The notes beneath the pieces are model-generated. The model ran no database searches, was not told the DNA's origin, and saw only the letters and a program-made list of their open reading frames with translations. The position numbers were made by a program, and so were the translations under genes. Shown one piece after another: positions 59,313 to 64,000 of a stretch of 64,000 nt of DNA; positions within the stretch are counted from its first letter, which is position 1, and each line of letters starts with the position of its first letter. The stretch is from Pezicula radicicola (taxonomy: Eukaryota; Ascomycota; Leotiomycetes; Helotiales; Dermateaceae). The stretch covers positions 372,001 to 436,000 of the forward strand of contig PDUO01000038.1 in NCBI GenBank assembly GCA_003008705.1, given 5' to 3'.

Positions 59313-60831
59313 TTCGGTTATCGAATTTAGCATCACCTCAAAAACCTATCAGATGGCGGAGAACATCTCCCTCTTATACACACACACACGAAAACCCGAC
59401 GGTTCGGGTCCCCCCATTATCACAGCTGACATACCCCACCACAACACAACACCATGCGGACGCCGAACCACCGAACCATCAAAACCAAGTATCAACTATC
59501 AATTCAAGAGAGAAAAAACCACCAAAACTGGTATAGTTGTATACGATCCATCCAATCCCCCCTGAATTCTCGCTTCTCTCAACCAATCATTATGCCGGTC
59601 TCATAATCTTGAAAACCCACCAGAACCAAAAAAGATGTTAAGCCCGAAGCCCGTAAGCTTCCCACATGGCACATGCCTGACGTGCCGCTGTTTTGCATAA
59701 CCAAAAGATTATCACGGATCATTGTTTGTACTGCTTGTGTATGGTCTGTATGGAGTAACTAGTTTTTTGAAGCGTTGAAGGACAGGGTTGTGTAAGGTGT
59801 GTACGGAAGTAAAAGGAAATGGACGAATTGGGTTATTGGGCTCGTATCTCTGAATCTGGTAAGTGCTGACGTGTGAGCGTAGCCTGCAAGGTGAGGCTTT
59901 GCACGGCATGCAAGGTTGCGCGGCCGCTCCCTTACGAGTAACGAGTGTAAGCGAGTAATAGCGAGGTTTTGGTGAGATTGATGAGGTTATTGGTTGGATA
60001 TTCGATGTGGATGAGGGGTTGAGGGGGCCTTGAGGCTCTATGGGTTGCTTAATTTTGCTTACCTTTTTGCTTACTGTAAGTCGTGCTGGTTGGTGGCTTG
60101 GGAGGTGTAAGAACTTTACTGGGCATGTTTTGTTTTGAGTGGTGGGTTGCGGGCCTGGCCCTGTGTATTGAAGGAAGTTGCCGTTTTTGCCTTTTATGGA
60201 AAATCATGCGATCGTGAGGGGATGATGAGTAATTGGAAATTGTTAGTTTTTGTGTTGGTGAGGTTGATCAGACGAGTGGCTCAATGGCAAGGTCGCTAAG
60301 GTAGTGTACGTTGTGATTCTTAGGTATTTGAAGATAAGGACTAGAAGTAGGGACCTTATATAAGTGGTACATGTATAGTAATAAAGAAAGCATAGTGACT
60401 TGAAGCTTAACGCCTAAGTTAATGTTACTCAACTTCTAAAGCAGAGTTTTATGACTTTTATCTACAACCTTATAGTTAAGATCTCTTTTATTAAGCTAGT
60501 GTAAGCGGGAGTTTCTAACTACAGAGCTATACTATTATGCTATAAACTAGCTTGTTCAAGGATGGTCTAGTTATTGCGTGTTAGAATCAATTAAACAGCA
60601 GAAAGGGTATGTACTTTGCTAATGCAGCTGTTCTCTTGCACTTTCATTCAGATTCATTTCCGTTCCTTTTTTATATTCTGCCCTTACGGCGCTCAGATAT
60701 GGAGAACACAAAATCCACATACCCTTACAAGTTACAAGCCACTAGTCGGCCCTGATGGTATATGTCTTGTCCTTCTCCATGGATCCTCATATCATGCCGC
60801 ACCAGTCTCCTGTGTCTTTGAGCATAGCACA
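59313..60831. other. Intergenic region, 1.5 kb
   Basis: Promoter of the regulator, containing a Pro/His-rich plus-strand frame (59249-59536) that looks like chance in CT/CA-rich leader DNA. Between 60280 and 60350 a sequence resembles a tRNA A-box, without a matching B-box. No gene was accepted. Confidence 0.5.
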
Positions 60832-62183
60832 CTATCCTATTATGAGGCTGCTGCTCTCATAGAACAGTTCATCGCGCTCTCCTATGTATAGGCCGATCCC
60901 AAAGTTACACGTGATAGTTTCAGTAACCGCTTCATCTAGACTGTCAATATGTAAGCAGTCTAAGATAGCTAAGCTGCATCCCTTACGGCACTTCGAATGT
61001 ACCCTCGCCATGGAGGATGGAATAATAGGAACAGATATCTGGATGGCATTATTGGACAGCGAGTAAGGACGGGAGGCCATTCGCGTGAACATATTTCTAA
61101 CAGGTGTTGGCAAGCTTGATGTTGAGTATCGCTTGCGAAATCCGCTTGAGGTCTGGAATCTGGAGGGATGGTCTGTAAAAGAGATCTATGAACTGATCGG
61201 CTGGGGACGCAACAGGCGTCCACCATGTAAAATAGCGTATGGTCGGAGGAATGTTTTATTATCTCTTCTTGGAGCCTGAAGAACGCTCTTCGTGGACCCT
61301 CCCTGTATAGCAGGGGCATATTTAGATCAAACAGAACAAGAAGACAGTATGCTATGTCCTCCCCGCGGGTCGTCTTCCTTAATGACGCCCATGATATCCT
61401 CTCCGCAATTGAGTAATCTCTTAAATGGGAGCGCACTCTGAACGGGCCAAAGACTTCTTCAGGTATCGTAGTGATTTGTGAGACAACATCGCAAAGCCAA
61501 AGTTGCTGTGTGTACATCCGGTTTCGTTCGTTTGGGTTTACCCAGGTCGTGGTTTGGGTATTATGGTCAACGAAAAACGTTCTACCATCGGATCTTTTAC
61601 ATTCTTCCCATTCTGGCAGCAGTGGTTTGGTTGTCGTGCCCTGGCCTTATATTGCGGAACGTGACGGTAGCTTGCTTGATACCGCGGGTACGCCATCAGG
61701 ACGTTGAGCGCTTGTCGTATTCGACTTGTTCTGACTTTGATCTTGCGACGACTTATGTCGATTAAGGAAATTAGAGCGGCAACTCGTACGCTTTCCTCGT
61801 GGTACATGAGTTTGGCTTTTGTTAGACTCTGGTTGAATCTGAGTCTGATCCCCGTTCGACGCTGCTTGATTTTCCGGCTCCATGTTCGGTATCTGTTGTG
61901 CTAGATTATTATTTACCGATGGACTGTGCAGCGTTCTCCGGCTAAATGTTGTTGAGCCCAGAAAATCCCAATCCACACTATAGAAGTTGACACCATGGTC
62001 CTCAGGGGCGATGAGCTCCTGGAGCGTCCATCCTCTGGTGAACCATCTACTTTTCCGGAAAGCAGAGGAATCGCCAGCCACGTCGTCGTCTCCTGGAACG
62101 TCGCAAAGATACACTATGCACACTATTGCAGATTGGTACCACTTGAACGTTGAGTTCATGGCCTTATTTCTAACCACAAGAAC
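60832..62183 (-). pseudogene. HET-domain gene with embedded WW domain, broken
   Basis: From the high-coordinate side the reading runs MNSTFKWYQSAIVCIVYLCD, then SRWFTRGWTLQELIAPEDHG, VNFYSVDWDFLGST (the C-terminal half of a HET domain). A long Gln/Asn/Ser-rich stretch (NMEPENQAASNGDQTQIQPE) follows, then a WW domain (about 61532-61620, W-x21-W-x2-P, in LPEWEECKRSDGRTFF). After it the normal HET-type text resumes: IPEEVFGPFR, ISWASLRKTTRGEDIAYCLL, FFRLQEEIIKHSSDHTLFYM and PSRSVHRSL, and after a frame change SNNAIQISVPI and CSLAILDC. A TAA lies at 61647-61649 (possibly inside a 51-nt intron), a frameshift near 61110, and the N-terminal HET half is missing. Dead as read. Confidence 0.72.
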
Positions 62184-63130
62184 AACTACTATTTGAGCTG
62201 TAACTCTGTATTTAGTTACTAGTTAGGTAGATAGAAACAGTTAGTATTAAGGAGAAATAGAGTTGCGGCTGGCCCTCGGCCCGTTCCGAGTCTGTTTTGG
62301 TTGCGGGCCTCTCTGTACTTCTTCTCCGCTATTATTATCGTTGTCCCCTTCCTTTTTCTGCTCCTTACGCCAAGGCAAAACCATACACCTTATAACAAGC
62401 CTCCCCATCGACACTAGCTCCACGACGGCGCTCTCTACTGCTCCTGCCTGTGAGTCTGAACCTCTTCCCACAGATATTACTTATTACTCTTAAATAGTTA
62501 ACCTTTTGTGCTAAGGTTTTACTAAGTTTTGCACTAAGAAACTGTAAGTTTATTTGCTACAGTAGTAAGAATTCCTCCTAAGAATTCCTCTTCTAAAAAG
62601 CATAAGATAAAGTCTTCCGCAAACCTGCCTTGCTTGAACCCGAACACAAACTCACTGCAAGTTGCCGGGCAATGGGGCATGATATCATGATGACAACTTG
62701 GAAGTTTTCCCCAAAATCCACCACGTCGCTCAAATCAGCCGATTAGCGAAGCGATCTTCACGCCACTGAGGTCAACGGACTTAGAAGCTTTCCAAAATCC
62801 ACCATACACGTTCCACTATACACGTTCCATCACACACGTACGAAGGGATTCAAGAAATAAGCGTCACCCCCTTGGATAGCGTGACTAAGTACACGCACTT
62901 TCAGGGCCGAAGTATTAGAATTGCGCAACTTGGAGACGATAAACGCTTTTAAGCGAGCCAGAGGGGGGGACGCTTAGTTCTTAAGACCCCTCTTCGTACT
63001 CTACAGAGACCTTTGGAGCAAGTCTTCAAATAGCTCTTCCACTTGTTACCTAGTCTTCGGCACTACTTTGGTTCTTTTCATTGAATCCTGACCATACCGT
63101 ATTAGCAGTAGCATTTAATCCTAAGATACT
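62184..63130. other. Intergenic region, promoter of the esterase gene
   Basis: Contains two overlapping opposite frames (62247-62493) with no recognisable motif, and repeated CCAAAATCCACCA and ACACGTTCCA words at about 62710-62840. No gene was accepted. Confidence 0.5.
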
Positions 63131-64000
63131 ATGAGTACCTTCCTTCTAATTATACTTTACCTAGCATCAACCTCAGCATTCGCCCTTCCAGGATGGCCCG
63201 GTCCATCATCCTCCGGTCCAAGTCATGGCGGGCGTGGTGGGGGAAATCAAGTCTGGGACTTGAAGAAATTCAGCACGCTGGTGGCATTTGGTGATAGCTA
63301 TACAGACGACAATCGATTCATCTACTTTCTGAACAACAACGGCCAAGCACCTCCTACAGGCTGGGTCAACCCCCCAAATAACGCCTCTGCTGATGGAGGC
63401 TTCCCGTGGCCGGACTACGTGCATTGGTATAGTGGAGCGCGGGTTTACAATTACGCCGTCGATGGCGCTTCGTGCTCAAATAACATTACACCGAGATGGT
63501 ACAGTGGCATTAATGCGAATTTCCCGGACGTGGAGCATTATGAAGTGCCTGCGTATATTTCTGATAGCCAATATATCGAGCCAACAACAGGGGCAAAGCT
63601 CTTAGATGCGCCACAGGATGAGACGGTATACTCCATGTGGATAGGCACAAATGAACTAGATGTCGGGGAATTCCTCACGGACTCCCAAGTTCCAGGAACA
63701 AATATCACAACGTACATGGACTGCCTCTATGCCCAGTTACAGCGCATCTACGACAATAGCGCGAGGTACTTTGTCCTGCAAAATGTGATACCTCTCTTCT
63801 TAACACCACTTGTCGCCACACCTGAGAATGGAGGCGTGGGACCAAATCACTATTGGCCACAGAAACCTAGTAATATCACTGAGATTAGCTACAAGATGCT
63901 AGAGATGGTGGTGGCTACTAACGCCATTTATGAGTATCGCACGCCGTTTGAAGTTGTGGTAGCTAGGAGATTCCCAGGGGCTAGGTTTGCACTAATGGAT
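63131..64000 (+). CDS. Secreted SGNH/GDSL esterase (CE16-like), 3'-truncated by window edge
   Basis: The open frame from ATG 63131 runs 290 codons to the window edge without a stop, so the 3' end is missing. The first ~18 residues (MSTFLLIILYLASTSAFA) are a signal peptide, followed by a Gly/Ser/Pro-rich linker. The SGNH block I is VAFGDSYTDDNRF with catalytic Ser56, and block III is MWIGTNEL (Gly/Asn of the oxyanion hole). The later D-x-x-H block would lie past the window. Sequence and length so far fit fungal acetylesterases of carbohydrate esterase family 16, which remove acetyl groups from plant polysaccharide fragments. The substrate is inferred from family only. With the GH5 enzyme it is the second secreted carbohydrate-active gene in the window. 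Confidence 0.88.
   Translation, partial: MSTFLLIILYLASTSAFALPGWPGPSSSGPSHGGRGGGNQVWDLKKFSTLVAFGDSYTDDNRFIYFLNNNGQAPPTGWVNPPNNASADGGFPWPDYVHWYSGARVYNYAVDGASCSNNITPRWYSGINANFPDVEHYEVPAYISDSQYIEPTTGAKLLDAPQDETVYSMWIGTNELDVGEFLTDSQVPGTNITTYMDCLYAQLQRIYDNSARYFVLQNVIPLFLTPLVATPENGGVGPNHYWPQKPSNITEISYKMLEMVVATNAIYEYRTPFEVVVARRFPGARFALMD

Noticed and set aside
59249..59565. Pro/His-rich plus-strand frames
   Set aside because: They overlap the zinc-cluster exon antisense and its CT/CA-rich leader; simple composition.
60280..60350. tRNA gene suggested by GTGGCTCAATGGCAAGGTC
   Set aside because: Resembles an A-box, but no B-box or foldable acceptor stem follows.
62247..62493. Small protein on either strand
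   Set aside because: Two opposite frames over the same bases with no motif; neither has a credible context.

Overview
The window is nuclear DNA from a filamentous ascomycete. Genes are monocistronic, lie on both strands, and are split by short GT..AG introns (about 47-194 nt, mostly near 50) that often carry CTAAC/CTAAT-like branch sites. The gene content is typical of Pezizomycotina: HET-domain proteins, Zn2Cys6 regulators, a MIO-type ammonia-lyase, a peroxisome-type copper amine oxidase, and secreted CAZymes. The richness in HET genes and the AT-rich, low-complexity spacers suggest Leotiomycetes; that is an inference, as nothing in the window identifies a species. One base (1119) is ambiguous. 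No CRISPR array, rRNA gene or convincing tRNA gene was seen.

Layout. 1-7.9 kb: the 3' part of a long acidic coiled-coil protein (+), a TM9/EMP70 nonaspanin (-) with a tiny last exon encoding a KxD tail, and an intronless nucleoside 2-deoxyribosyltransferase-like gene (+). 7.9-13 kb: mostly non-coding, with a DUF2278/YukJ-like gene (-) and a broken HET gene (+). 13-23.6 kb: copper amine oxidase, phenylalanine/histidine ammonia-lyase family protein, an aquaporin with long charged tails, and a glycine-zipper membrane protein, all on the minus strand. 25-38 kb: a SnoaL/NTF2-like protein, a DUF7730-like protein, two HET-domain genes, an AT-rich island and a decayed C6 regulator. 39.4-40.8 kb: a secreted GH5 hydrolase. 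41.7-50.8 kb: a likely lactose-utilisation cluster consisting of a Zn2Cys6 regulator (-), an MFS lactose/sugar permease (-) and, divergent from the permease, a cytosolic GH2 beta-galactosidase (+). 51-52.6 kb: a broken isochorismatase-GST two-domain gene. 53.5-57 kb: a divergent pair made of a trypsin-like protein (His/Asp/Ser visible) and a conserved protein with a C-terminal membrane anchor. 57.6-59.3 kb: a second Zn2Cys6 regulator. 60.8-62.2 kb: a broken HET gene with an embedded WW domain. 63.1 kb to the edge: the 5' part of a secreted SGNH/GDSL (CE16-like) esterase.

How the genes fit together. The clearest functional unit is the permease/beta-galactosidase pair, which share a 936-bp promoter region carrying clustered CreA-like sites, a duplicated G-rich 12-mer and a CCGG palindrome. 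Lactose would be imported and hydrolysed in the cytosol, with the neighbouring C6 regulator as a candidate controller. The amine oxidase and ammonia-lyase are adjacent and could both release nitrogen from amines or aromatic amino acids. The remaining theme is non-self recognition: four HET loci (two intact, two decayed) plus the protease-like/membrane pair, in a region with other decayed genes. Exon boundaries were placed by hand from reading frame, splice sites and protein-family continuity. All multi-exon models reported as intact give lengths divisible by three.
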